This document shows positions 16,250-23,219 of a stretch of DNA of 30,709 nt, piece by piece. The notes under the pieces were generated by a model. That model made no database searches. It saw only the letters and a program-made list of their open reading frames with translations, and had not been told where the DNA came from. Position 1 is the stretch's first letter. Every line of letters starts with the position of its first letter. A program made the translations under genes and the position numbers. Source of the stretch: an uncultured Eubacteriales bacterium (GTDB taxonomy: Bacteria; Bacillota; Clostridia; Monoglobales; Monoglobaceae); the NCBI GenBank assembly GCA_958352815.1, contig CATWQA010000026.1, positions 1 through 30,709 of the forward strand, given 5' to 3'.

Positions 16250-16654
16250 TTGAACAAAAATAACGTAAACAACCACAGTACGACCCGAAGAAGAGAGAGA
16301 AGTCTGCCTTCCGTCAAGGATATGGGGGACATAGTCCTGCCGCCCCCGGTAAACGGCGAAAACCAAAGGCTGTACGACCGAATTATAAAACCCAACGGCA
16401 TGAACGGAACAGAACGGTTTTTCAGCGTTCCCGAAAACCGCGCAGGCATATCCTCGATGAAGCAATACCTAAAAGGCTTTTGCGGCAAAAACGTTTGTAT
16501 CTCCTTTTGGGCTCATCCCAAAGGCAGATTTGAGAAGTGCGGAATTTTGTACGAGGTGGGGGACGACTTCCTTTCCCTGAAAGATAAAAAAAGCGGCAGA
16601 ATAATCATAACGAAAATTGAAAACATTAAATATATCAGTGTTTTTTGCATCTGA
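16250..16654 (+). CDS. GerQ-like spore coat protein
   Basis: A 134-residue protein. The first ~70 residues are polar and probably disordered. The C-terminal ~65 residues (SSMKQYLKGFCGKNVCISFWAH...CGILYEVGDDFLSLKDKKSGRIIITKIENIKYISVF) follow the layout of GerQ/YwdL: a short helix, G-K, a beta strand, then a G-x-I/L-x-x-x-G-x-D-x-x-x-L-x-D strand pair and a final I-x-Y-I/V. GerQ is an inner-coat protein needed for cortex hydrolysis and is cross-linked by transglutaminase in B. subtilis. The match is by pattern, not close identity. Start is TTG at 16250 with AGGAGG 8 bases upstream; no better ATG exists. It lies upstream of dpaA on the same strand. Confidence 0.6.
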   Translation: MNKNNVNNHSTTRRRERSLPSVKDMGDIVLPPPVNGENQRLYDRIIKPNGMNGTERFFSVPENRAGISSMKQYLKGFCGKNVCISFWAHPKGRFEKCGILYEVGDDFLSLKDKKSGRIIITKIENIKYISVFCI

Positions 16655-16757
16655 TTTTTAGTCTAAGCAAGCGCAAATATACAAACCATTAAACACCATT
16701 GTGTATATTGCATAAAAACTCGAATATTGTTTTAAGCAATATCAACAAAGTTGGCTA

Positions 16758-16786
16758 TTGCAAAATCGGACGAAATGCTGTATTAT
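16758..16786 (+). promoter_or_regulatory. Promoter of a candidate small RNA upstream of dpaA
   Basis: TTGCAA (16758-16763), 17 bases, TATTAT (16781-16786). The predicted transcript start is near 16793. Confidence 0.6.
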
Positions 16787-16792
16787 ATAACC

Positions 16793-16890
16793 ATACCACA
16801 ACTAAACAATCTTTTTTTCATTTCCCTCTGTCTGAGGAAACTCAGGCAGAACACTCCCGACCGAGATTTATATGTCTCGGTCATTTTTTT
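16793..16890 (+). ncRNA. Candidate ~100-nt small RNA or attenuated leader
   Basis: Between the promoter at 16758-16786 and the T-run at 16884-16890 lie two hairpins: CTGAG-GAAA-CTCAG (16832-16845) and the terminator stem GACCGAGA/TCTCGGTC (16859-16882). There is no open frame with a ribosome site. It could be a free small RNA or a premature-termination leader for dpaA. It matches no RNA family that I recognise. Confidence 0.4.
16859..16890 (+). terminator. Terminator upstream of dpaA
   Basis: 8-bp perfect stem GACCGAGA/TCTCGGTC with an 8-base loop, then ATTTTTTT. It separates dpaA from upstream transcription. Confidence 0.85.
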
Positions 16891-16910
16891 GTTTCAATAA
16901 CTCTAATTTG

Positions 16911-16939
16911 GCACCAAAACACATGCGCTTCATATTATA
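16911..16939 (+). promoter_or_regulatory. Possible sigma-K promoter of dpaA-dpaB
   Basis: GCACC (16911-16915), 15 bases, CATATTATA (16931-16939), matching the CATANNNTA -10 of sigma-K, which drives spoVF in B. subtilis. The predicted start would fall very close to the GAGGTG ribosome site at 16944, which weakens the case. Confidence 0.25.
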
Positions 16940-16955
16940 TATTGAGGTGTTGAAC

Positions 16956-17849
16956 ATGAGCAAGTATTCCACTTTTGCATTTATAGGCGGGGACAGACGG
17001 CAGATTTACGTAATCAAAGGCTTTGCTGCGGACGGATATACGGTCAACGTGCTGGGGATTGACAGCCCCGAGCTTGCGGGCAGAAAAAACATTACCGTCT
17101 GCGACAACGCTCCTCAGGCCGTGAACAACGCAGACTTTATCGTCCTGCCCATCCCCTACTCCTCCATAATAAACAACGAAAACATAAACACTCCTCTTTG
17201 CGAAAAAAGCGTAAAGGTCAGCGCGCTGTTCTCAGATGAGACCGACCTTAAAGGCAAGCTGATTTTGGCAGGCAAGGCGGACGAAAGGCTTTGCGCCATG
17301 GCAAAGCTCGGAGGCGCAGAGGTTATAGACTACATGAACAGAGAAGAACTTGCGGTTCTCAACGCTATCCCCACGGCGGAGGGAGCGGTTAAAATCGCCA
17401 TGGATGAGCTGCCTGTTACCCTCCACGGCTCAAAATGCCTTGTAACGGGCTTTGGCAGGGTGAGCAAAATACTCTGCCGCACTCTTGACGGCTTGGGAGC
17501 AAGGGTGACGGTTTCCGTCCGAAAGAAAAGCGACCTGGCATACATAACCGCTTACGGTTATAAGGGCGTTGATATAAACAGGCCGCTGCCCCGCTCCGAG
17601 AGCTACGATGTGGTGTTCAACACCGTTCCGCAGCTTATAGTAACCGACACCATGCTCCGCTCTCTCCGCAAAGACTGTCTTATAATCGACCTTGCCAGCA
17701 AGCCGGGCGGAGTGGATTTTGACGCGGCAAGGCGAATGGGGCGCAATGTTATATGGGCTCTGTCCCTGCCGGGAAAGGTGGCGCCTCTCACTGCGGGAAA
17801 TATAATTCGCGACACTATCAATAATATAATATCCGAGCAAGGGAGGTGA
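16956..17849 (+). CDS. dpaA: Dipicolinate synthase subunit A
   Basis: A 297-residue protein (SpoVFA/DpaA) that with DpaB oxidises dihydrodipicolinate to dipicolinic acid, the calcium chelator that fills the spore core. It starts MSKYSTFAFIGGDRRQIYVI with the family's I-G-G-D-x-R motif. A second Rossmann segment at about 150-175 (CLVTGFGRVSKILCRTLDGLGARVTV) is the nucleotide-binding part, and DLASKPGGVDF follows near 255. A longer frame begins at 16872, but GAGGTG lies 6 bases before the ATG at 16956. Its last codons overlap the ribosome site of dpaB. Confidence 0.94.
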   Translation: MSKYSTFAFIGGDRRQIYVIKGFAADGYTVNVLGIDSPELAGRKNITVCDNAPQAVNNADFIVLPIPYSSIINNENINTPLCEKSVKVSALFSDETDLKGKLILAGKADERLCAMAKLGGAEVIDYMNREELAVLNAIPTAEGAVKIAMDELPVTLHGSKCLVTGFGRVSKILCRTLDGLGARVTVSVRKKSDLAYITAYGYKGVDINRPLPRSESYDVVFNTVPQLIVTDTMLRSLRKDCLIIDLASKPGGVDFDAARRMGRNVIWALSLPGKVAPLTAGNIIRDTINNIISEQGR

Positions 17850-17855
17850 TAATAT

Positions 17856-18440
17856 ATGGTTGACACTGTTAAAGACCTTAAAATCGGCTTTGGTATAACC
17901 GGCTCATTCTGCACCATAAGCAAGATTATACCAATTATAGCCGAGCTCACCGAAAAGGGAGCTAAAATCACCCCCATACTTTCAGACGCCGTCGCATCCT
18001 GCGACACGCGGTTTGGCAAGGCGGCAGACCTGAAAAAGACCCTGACGGACATAACCGGCGGCGCACCCATGACCTCTCTGCCTCAGGTTGAGCCCATCGG
18101 CCCCAAAGGTCTGCTGGACGTACTTGTCATCGCCCCCTGCACGGGTAACTCGATTGCCAAAATCGCAAACGGCATTTCCGACACCCCGGTAACGCTGGCG
18201 GCAAAATCCCACCTGCGGAATAACCGCCCCGTTGTCCTTGCCGTCTCCACCAACGACGGTCTCGGCGGCAACGCCAAAAACATCGGCAGCCTTCTTTCAA
18301 GGAAAAATATCTACCTGGTGCCGTTTAAGCAGGATAACTGCATAGAAAAGGAAAATTCTCTGGTCGCCGACTTCAGCCTGATTGAGCAATCCCTGTACGC
18401 CGCTCTGACAGGGCAGCAGCTCCAGCCGGTCTTAATTTAA
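17856..18440 (+). CDS. dpaB: Dipicolinate synthase subunit B
   Basis: A 194-residue flavoprotein-fold subunit (SpoVFB/DpaB). It has the family's N-terminal IGFGITGSFCTI, then LDVLVIAPCTGNSIAKIANGISDTPVTLAAKSHLRN, the flavin-binding P-x-T-x-N-x-x-A-K-x-A-x-G-I-x-D pattern, and NIYLVPFKQDN near the C-terminus. It begins 6 bases after dpaA with GGGAGGTGATAATAT before the ATG. It acts with DpaA in the mother cell during late sporulation and is followed by a terminator. Confidence 0.95.
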   Translation: MVDTVKDLKIGFGITGSFCTISKIIPIIAELTEKGAKITPILSDAVASCDTRFGKAADLKKTLTDITGGAPMTSLPQVEPIGPKGLLDVLVIAPCTGNSIAKIANGISDTPVTLAAKSHLRNNRPVVLAVSTNDGLGGNAKNIGSLLSRKNIYLVPFKQDNCIEKENSLVADFSLIEQSLYAALTGQQLQPVLI

Positions 18441-18447
18441 ATATTGC

Positions 18448-18482
18448 AGGAGCAGTCACCGCCGTGATATGCTCCTTTTTTC
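18448..18482 (+). terminator. Terminator of dpaA-dpaB
   Basis: AGGAGCA/TGCTCCT stem with an inner GTCAC/GTGAT pairing, then a run of T residues, 8 bases after the dpaB stop. Confidence 0.9.
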
Positions 18483-18500
18483 AGGATTAAAAATTTACTC

Positions 18501-18529
18501 TTGAAATTCTGTAACATATGTGTTATAAT
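18501..18529 (+). promoter_or_regulatory. Sigma-A promoter of the secreted-protein gene
   Basis: TTGAAA (18501-18506), 17 bases, TATAAT (18524-18529). It points to the gene at 18830 through a long leader. Confidence 0.8.
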
Positions 18530-18555
18530 CCTAGGAGAGGATCGCGAAAATCCGT

Positions 18556-18649
18556 TTTTGATAAAGGCTTTGGCAACATTGCCGCCCGCGGCTTGGTAGG
18601 GCGGAATATGGGCTCGGCAATTGTTTCAAAGGCAAAGCCTTTATCAAAA
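18556..18649. repeat. 94-bp inverted-repeat element (family A), copy 1
   Basis: 17-bp perfect terminal inverted repeats: TTTTGATAAAGGCTTTG (18556-18572) and CAAAGCCTTTATCAAAA (18633-18649). The interior also folds (ATTGCCG with CGGCAAT), so the whole element is a long hairpin. A 186-bp copy with the same ends lies at 30178-30363. It resembles a MITE; no transposase is present. Confidence 0.8.
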
Positions 18650-18742
18650 TAGGACTTAAGATAGGTTTATCATCAACCTGCAACACGAAAGTTCATTTCA
18701 CGTTAAGCCTCCCTGCGGATTGTATAACGTGTGCATGAAAAA

Positions 18743-18821
18743 TCTCTTATCATTCCTTGCTCCGCTGATAAGAGAAATTTAATAATTATGAGTTATGCCG
18801 GTGCGGAGCGGCGGAATGGAG
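18743..18821 (+). promoter_or_regulatory. Structured 5' leader with possible ribosome-site pseudoknot
   Basis: A 9-bp hairpin TCTCTTATC/GATAAGAGA (18743-18751, 18767-18775) has a loop reading ATTCCTTGCTCCGCT. The segments GCGGAGC (18803-18809) and GGAATG (18813-18818), immediately before the GGAG ribosome site at 18818-18821, complement GCTCCGC and CATTCC in and beside that loop. Pairing would form a pseudoknot overlapping the ribosome site. Confidence 0.4.
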
Positions 18822-18829
18822 ATTTTTTT

Positions 18830-19294
18830 ATGAAAAAGATAACAGGATTATTAATCGCCCTTTGCATGGCGCTGTGTTTTACTCAGTCTGCCTTTGCTGC
18901 GGCGCAGAGCATTGTTATAAACGGAGTTGAGGCGGAAATCCCCGCCGATATGGGAGAAATTCTGGAGCAGGACGACAGAACCTTCGTCCCCATCAGATTT
19001 GTCTCCGAATCCATGAACAAAACAGTTAAGTATGACGACAATTTAAGCGCCGCCATTATCCTTGAGGGAGCGGACATGTATATTGTTCAGGAAGGGTCAT
19101 ACAATATCTATAAGATTTCCGACATGGGCGAGACGGTTGTTACGCCTATGGACACCGCCGCTTTTATTAAGCAGTACGAAGGCGTTGGCGGACGTATGTA
19201 CATTCCTCTCAGATTTTTATCCGAGGCGTTTGGGTACACTGTCGGCTGGGACGAGGCAACAGAGACAGTTACAATAGACGCTCCCGCAAAATAG
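18830..19294 (+). CDS. Secreted copper amine oxidase N-terminal domain-like protein
   Basis: A 154-residue exported protein. A signal peptide (MKKITGLLIALCMALCFTQSAFA) occupies residues 1-23. The mature part carries two copies of the Cu_amine_oxidN1 repeat pattern: DRTFVPIRFVSESMNKTVKYD at about 50-70 and GRMYIPLRFLSEAFGYTVGWDEATETVTI near the end. This domain is very common in clostridial surface and secreted proteins, has no known catalytic role there, and is taken to be a binding or structural module. An upstream in-frame ATG at 18731 would give a non-signal extension across the leader structure. ATG at 18830 has GGAG 8 bases upstream and starts a normal signal peptide, so it is chosen. 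Confidence 0.87.
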   Translation: MKKITGLLIALCMALCFTQSAFAAAQSIVINGVEAEIPADMGEILEQDDRTFVPIRFVSESMNKTVKYDDNLSAAIILEGADMYIVQEGSYNIYKISDMGETVVTPMDTAAFIKQYEGVGGRMYIPLRFLSEAFGYTVGWDEATETVTIDAPAK

Positions 19295-19307
19295 TGAGAT
19301 TGATTTC

Positions 19308-19345
19308 AGAGCAGTATCACGGATTTGTGATACTGCTCTTTTCTT
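19308..19345 (+). terminator. Terminator of the secreted-protein gene
   Basis: 13-bp stem AGAGCAGTATCAC/GTGATACTGCTCT with a short loop, then TTTCTTT. Confidence 0.92.
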
Positions 19346-19381
19346 TACGCAAAAGACATGGCAAATTATTGAAAATACCGA

Positions 19382-19410
19382 TTGATATATCCCACGGATT
19401 GTGATATACT
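19382..19410 (+). promoter_or_regulatory. Promoter of the GH43 gene
   Basis: TTGATA (19382-19387), 17 bases, TATACT (19405-19410), about 45 bases before the start codon. Confidence 0.65.
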
Positions 19411-19454
19411 GGCAAGGCAAAAAAACAGTAATTCATTTTTAGAAAGGCATAATT

Positions 19455-20990
19455 ATGACATACCAAAACCCTGTTCGCAGAGGATTTTATCCCGACCCAT
19501 CGGTAATCAGAGTTGGAGAGGACTACTACATGGTCAACTCCTCTTTCCAGTACTTCCCCTGTATTCCCATCTCCCATTCCAAAGATATGGTGCACTGGGA
19601 AACCGTGGGACACGCAATAACCGACCCCGATTTTTTGAACCTGAGCCATATTAAGGACTCACACGGAATTTGGGCTCCCGACATTCACTATGACGAGGCG
19701 GAAAAGACCTTTTATATTGTGGCAACCCTGCGCCTTAACGACTATAGCAACCCTTACAATCAGGCGCGGGTTCAGCTTTTAATGAAGTCCCAAAATCCCG
19801 CAGGCCCCTACTCAAAGCCTGTCGTTTTAAAGATTGACGCAATCGACCCCTCTCTGTTTTTCGACGATGACGGGAGAAAATATATTATAATAGCCAAGGC
19901 TGCAACAGCATACGAAATCAGTGCGGACTGCACCGAGATTATAGACGGCCCCCGAATTTTGTGGAAAGGCACGGGAGAGCGGTGCTCCGAGGGGCCTCAT
20001 GTGCTCAAGCACAACGGGTACTACTACGCCATAGCCGCCGAGGGCGGCACAGGATACGGCCACGGCATTAATGTTGCCCGCTCCAAGGAGCTGTTCGGAG
20101 AATACGAGAGCTGCCCCTATAACCCTGTTATGCGGCAGACCGACCCTGAAAAGCTTATTCAGCGGGCAGGGCACGGCAAGCCTGTTGAAGACCAAAAGGG
20201 AAACTGGTGGATGTTCTATCTCTGCGGCAGGCGGAACATGGGGAACTACACAACTCTCGGCAGAGAGACCGCCCTTGACCCTATAACTTGGACGGAGGAC
20301 GGCTGGTTCTTGGTCAATAACGGCAAGGGGCCCGGCGAGGAACAGACCGCCCCCGACCTGCCCCCGTTCAAGGGTGAAAGCAAGGACTTTTTTGACGGCT
20401 TTGACGGGGAAAACCTAAACCTTGAATGGGAATTTGTGAGAAACCCCGATTATGATTACATATCATTAAACGGCGAAAAGCCCTCTTGCATGAGATTGTA
20501 TACCGCACCGGGGCAGATGAATTCCCTAAGCGGCAAGAATATTCTCGTGCACCGTGAAAGCGAATTTTCCTTCACCGCAGAGACAAAGCTTTCCTTTGAC
20601 CCGCTCGATGGAACTCAGGCAGGGCTCACCTGTTACTACAGCACCGCCACCTATATCCGCTTCAACGTAACAAAGAAGGACGGAAAGCCCCTTGTTGAGC
20701 TTGTTATAAACCGAAACTTAGGGGAAGAAACCGTTGCCGAGGCGGAGATACAGCAATCGGAAATATATTTGCGAGTGGTCACTCATATGCAAACCCGACG
20801 TTTTTTGTACAGCACAGACGGGGAGAACTATGTTGAATTGGGAGAGATTGAACCCTGTACATTTTTGTGCGACGAGGGAGTTCCCACCGACCGTAAACGC
20901 CACACGGGAACATTAACGGGAATTTTCGCCCATTCACAAAGCGGAGCCAAAGTCCCCGCAGACTTTGAGTATTTCTCCATGAAATATTGA
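19455..20990 (+). CDS. Glycoside hydrolase family 43 (beta-xylosidase/arabinosidase type)
   Basis: A 511-residue enzyme without a signal peptide, so probably cytoplasmic and acting on imported xylo- or arabino-oligosaccharides. The five-bladed propeller domain (about 1-310) has the GH43 catalytic set: Asp14 in YPDPSV (general base), Asp131 in AIDPSLFFDDDG (pKa modulator) and Glu179 in CSEGPHV (general acid). WAPDIHY near 73-79 is the usual aromatic signature. A C-terminal beta-sandwich (about 325-511) resembles the xylosidase C-terminal concanavalin-like domain of subfamilies related to XynB. Start ATG has AGAAAGG upstream. No transporter or regulator is adjacent, so it appears to be a single-gene unit. 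Exact substrate is not determined. Confidence 0.92.
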   Translation: MTYQNPVRRGFYPDPSVIRVGEDYYMVNSSFQYFPCIPISHSKDMVHWETVGHAITDPDFLNLSHIKDSHGIWAPDIHYDEAEKTFYIVATLRLNDYSNPYNQARVQLLMKSQNPAGPYSKPVVLKIDAIDPSLFFDDDGRKYIIIAKAATAYEISADCTEIIDGPRILWKGTGERCSEGPHVLKHNGYYYAIAAEGGTGYGHGINVARSKELFGEYESCPYNPVMRQTDPEKLIQRAGHGKPVEDQKGNWWMFYLCGRRNMGNYTTLGRETALDPITWTEDGWFLVNNGKGPGEEQTAPDLPPFKGESKDFFDGFDGENLNLEWEFVRNPDYDYISLNGEKPSCMRLYTAPGQMNSLSGKNILVHRESEFSFTAETKLSFDPLDGTQAGLTCYYSTATYIRFNVTKKDGKPLVELVINRNLGEETVAEAEIQQSEIYLRVVTHMQTRRFLYSTDGENYVELGEIEPCTFLCDEGVPTDRKRHTGTLTGIFAHSQSGAKVPADFEYFSMKY

Positions 20991-21029
20991 TTGATAAATG
21001 CGCCCGCCCGTGCGTTTGGGGAGGAGGGC

Positions 21030-21117
21030 TGTGACCCCACTTCTTTGAAGTGGGACGGCTCACATTATTCCAGTTTTCACAAAGTATGCAATGTCAATAA
21101 CACACCTTAGTTGTTGC
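21030..21117 (+). repeat. Family-D hairpin repeat, copy 1
   Basis: TGTGACCC, then a hairpin CCACTTC-TTT-GAAGTGG, and the conserved tail AATGTCAATAA..ACCT.AGTTGTTGC. The same layout occurs at 30219-30307. The hairpin stems differ at two positions, with paired changes on both arms. Confidence 0.72.
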
Positions 21118-21220
21118 GGACAGAGCGCAACAAGGCGGGCGATATGCCAAATTATTAAATTTAATCAAAATTATATGGGTTGAGATAAGACAAAAATTTG
21201 TATCGATTATGTATATATAT

Positions 21221-21305
21221 GCCGCTAAAGCGGCGGTGCCTGCGCGCCTCACGAGGCACCTGCGGTGCCCTGCCGTGCTTGCTATCCGCCTTTTGCAAAA
21301 GGCGG
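21221..21305 (+). repeat. Island-flanking structured repeat, left copy
   Basis: Begins with palindromic GCCGCTAAAGCGGC, then CTGCGCGCCTCAC, a hairpin GGCACC-TGC-GGTGCC, then CTGCCGTGCTTGCTATCC and the palindromic GCCTTTTGCAAAAGGC. The reverse complement of 24718-24800 has the same blocks in the same order. The two copies face each other around the 3.4-kb island. Confidence 0.85.
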
Positions 21306-21383
21306 TAAAGTACCAAACTCCCAAAAATCGGAGATTTTTGGAAAAAAAGAGGAACAAAGCGGCAGACGTAAACCTTACTTGCA

Positions 21384-21425
21384 AAACAGTCGGAGTAAGC
21401 TTTGCTTGCTCCGACTGTTTCTTTT
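21384..21425 (+). terminator. Terminator-like hairpin
   Basis: 12-bp stem AAACAGTCGGAG/CTCCGACTGTTT with an inner AAGC/GCTT pairing, followed by CTTTTATT on the plus strand. No gene obviously ends here, so it may be part of the repeat landscape. Confidence 0.5.
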
Positions 21426-21649
21426 ATTCCTCTGTTACATCAATACTTATACAGTCGCCATAGGGTTTCACACTGTTTGACGCTTTTGTTATATATCAAC
21501 TTTGATATCTCGTAAAGAATTTACACAATTTTCGGGATTATCTCATCCAATTATCGTATAATTTTTACTCTCATAATAATATTATTTTTATTGTGTCAAC
21601 AATCATATTCTTATTATTAATATGTGCAAATTACAGATAATTTTGTTAC

Positions 21650-22636
21650 TCAAATCTTTTGAAAAAGATATTTTATCATTGTATCTAATATGTCAGTCCC
21701 TGCTAGTTGGTCTAACCATAACCACTGCCCATTACAATTATTTTCGATGAAAATATACTCCCCTTTGTTATCAATTACTAAATCCATAGATGAAAATACA
21801 AGACCGCTTTTTTTAACAAATTCTAAAGCCATTTTTTCAATTTCTATAGGCAGTTTATGTTTTTTATGTTTAAGTAAATGAGGTGATGCCCCTCTAAAAT
21901 CCACCTGGGAATAACAATTATCTTGTGATGAGATTTCTACTGCTATTACATCATTTCCAATTATCACAACTCTAATATCACTCTTTTTTTCAATATATTC
22001 TTGAAAAAAAGTAGGACATGACGATATTGATTCTTTATTTTCTGCAATTTCATTTATACTCTCAACTTTTCGAGTAAAATACGCGTACATCTTATTATTA
22101 ATCCAATAGTTTGGCTCATCCAAACTTTTATTACATACTTTCCCAACCCTTTTCATAAAAGCTTCTGCTTCTTTGGGATTATTAGTTACAATTGTTTTTG
22201 GGACTCTAAATCCAATATCTTTAGCTAATACTAATTGGGGTAATTTGTGCCTTGCTTTATGTAAAGCGGGAAGAGGATTTATCCAAAAAGCAGAATCATG
22301 TAATATAAAATATAAACCACGCATAACGGCTTCAGTTTGCTGTTCAATAAAATTCTTAACACCCTTATCTGAATATCCATTTATTAATAACTTTTGTGGC
22401 CTTCTATACCATACAGACATAATTTCATCACTTTTAAATTTACGTTTTGAATCTTTTATTGAAATATTAAAATTATTTATATCAAACATAATATCTGAAT
22501 TAAAGTGAAATTCTTCCGTATTAAAACGAATAATTCTATCACCCATCCCACATTTATTACATTTAGATATTAACGCATCTGCATGTGCATCATCCTTTTT
22601 ATTTGTTATAATTAGTACTTTATCTTTTTTCATCAT
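21650..22636 (-). CDS. Graspetide ATP-grasp ligase (MvdC/MvdD-like)
   Basis: A protein of about 328 residues resembling the ATP-grasp ligases that form ester or amide cross-links in microviridins and other graspetides by activating Asp/Glu side chains with ATP. Family landmarks: VWYRRP at about 75-80, AFWINPLPALHKARHKLPQL at about 116-135, GFRVPKTIVTNNP, FQEYIEKKSDIRVVIIGNDVIAVEI at about 211-235 (Asp/Arg pair in SDIRV), and SSMDLV...YIFIENNCNGQWLWLDQLAG at about 282-315, where Asp285, Glu298 and Asn300 are the expected metal ligands and GQW-x-W the graspetide-type ending. It overlaps the GNAT gene by about 17 bases; GTG at 22645 is an alternative start. Base composition is far more AT-rich than the flanking genes. 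A non-peptide substrate is possible, but the adjacent precursor argues for a RiPP. Confidence 0.82.
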   Translation of the reverse strand: MMKKDKVLIITNKKDDAHADALISKCNKCGMGDRIIRFNTEEFHFNSDIMFDINNFNISIKDSKRKFKSDEIMSVWYRRPQKLLINGYSDKGVKNFIEQQTEAVMRGLYFILHDSAFWINPLPALHKARHKLPQLVLAKDIGFRVPKTIVTNNPKEAEAFMKRVGKVCNKSLDEPNYWINNKMYAYFTRKVESINEIAENKESISSCPTFFQEYIEKKSDIRVVIIGNDVIAVEISSQDNCYSQVDFRGASPHLLKHKKHKLPIEIEKMALEFVKKSGLVFSSMDLVIDNKGEYIFIENNCNGQWLWLDQLAGTDILDTMIKYLFQKI

Positions 22637-23150
22637 AAATTTCACAGTCTCTTTTTAATGCCCACAAATAAATTTTACTTTCTTCTACTTTGGCAAACAT
22701 ATCATCATTAAACTTATATATATTTTTATCTTTTGTCATATCGAACACAGTAAAACCTAACTTTTGGTGTATTTTATTGCTTAAAAAATTATCTTTCTCT
22801 ACGTATGTGGTAATTTGCTTTATTGCTCTATTTGTCATTAAATATTTTATACTGTATATATAGAATACAATTCCTAATCCTTGATTCATTTTTTCAGGCA
22901 TAATTCCTCCGCTAAGAATTACTTCAGTCTCGCTTTCGAATAATAAATTTAAAAAGCCAACACCCTCCTCATCTTTTTCTAAAATATAATACTCACCATC
23001 CAATGTATTATATGGAGCAAATGATTGCAAATAGGAATCTACTGTTTTTTGATCTATGTATATGCCATACAATTTTCTCCAATTCTCATTAGTAAAACAA
23101 ACATTATAAATATATCTATCATTTGGTTTAGCAAATCTAATTTTTAGCAT
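22620..23150 (-). CDS. GNAT-family N-acetyltransferase in the graspetide locus
   Basis: A 176-residue acetyl-CoA-dependent acetyltransferase of the RimJ/RimL-like GNAT type. It begins MLKIRFAKPNDRYIYNVC, has the beta-4/pyrophosphate-loop motif EKMNQGLGIVFYIYSIKYL at about 88-106 (Q-G-L-G), and a later NKIHQKLGFTVFD motif B. In microviridin clusters a GNAT (MdnD/MvdB) acetylates the N-terminus of the processed peptide; by analogy this could be its role, though that is inference. A longer frame runs to 23207, but AAAAAGGAATATAA immediately before ATG 23150 fixes the start. It lies between precursor and ligase and overlaps the ligase gene, so it is co-translated. Confidence 0.82.
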   Translation of the reverse strand: MLKIRFAKPNDRYIYNVCFTNENWRKLYGIYIDQKTVDSYLQSFAPYNTLDGEYYILEKDEEGVGFLNLLFESETEVILSGGIMPEKMNQGLGIVFYIYSIKYLMTNRAIKQITTYVEKDNFLSNKIHQKLGFTVFDMTKDKNIYKFNDDMFAKVEESKIYLWALKRDCEIYDEKR

Positions 23151-23219
23151 TTTATATTCCTTTTTATAAACATACCATCTATACTGAATACATTTTGTAA
23201 TAATCAATAATTTGTAATA

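Larger units (their letters stand above)
16655..16955 (+). other. Intergenic region with a possible small transcript before dpaA
   Basis: 301 bases between the GerQ-like gene and dpaA. It contains a good promoter (16758-16786), a candidate short transcript ending at a strong terminator (16859-16890), and a possible sigma-K-type promoter (16911-16939) just before dpaA. Nothing coding is visible. Confidence 0.6.
18441..18829 (+). other. Long leader region of the copper-amine-oxidase-N gene
   Basis: 389 bases holding the dpaB terminator, a strong promoter (18501-18529), a 94-bp inverted-repeat element (18556-18649) and a structured 5' leader (18743-18821). The leader of the downstream gene would therefore be about 290 bases and contain the whole element. 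Confidence 0.65.
20991..21649. other. Repeat-rich gene-free spacer at the left edge of the island
   Basis: 659 bases with no convincing gene. It holds a fragment of the GC-rich repeat (about 21000-21029), a family-D hairpin repeat (21030-21117), the left island-flanking repeat (21221-21305), two hairpins at about 21325-21345 (CCAAAAATC/GATTTTTGG) and 21384-21420, and then an AT-rich tract running into the graspetide operon. Open frames here read through the repeats. Confidence 0.65.

Noticed and set aside
16832..16882. RNase P or SRP RNA fragment suggested by GAGGAAAC and paired stems
   Set aside because: Only a short GAGGAAA match; the conserved cores of RNase P or SRP RNA are absent and the region is too short.
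16872..16955. N-terminal extension of dpaA
   Set aside because: The extension reads through the terminator T-run; a proper ribosome site precedes the ATG at 16956 and DpaA homology starts there.
18731..18829. N-terminal extension of the copper-amine-oxidase-N-like protein
   Set aside because: It would bury the signal peptide; the start at 18830 has a GGAG site and a standard signal sequence.
21221..21305. CRISPR array or tRNA-like fold in the repeat-rich spacers
   Set aside because: No regularly spaced direct repeats with unique spacers, and no cloverleaf with T-loop or anticodon features was found; the repeats are dispersed and palindromic.
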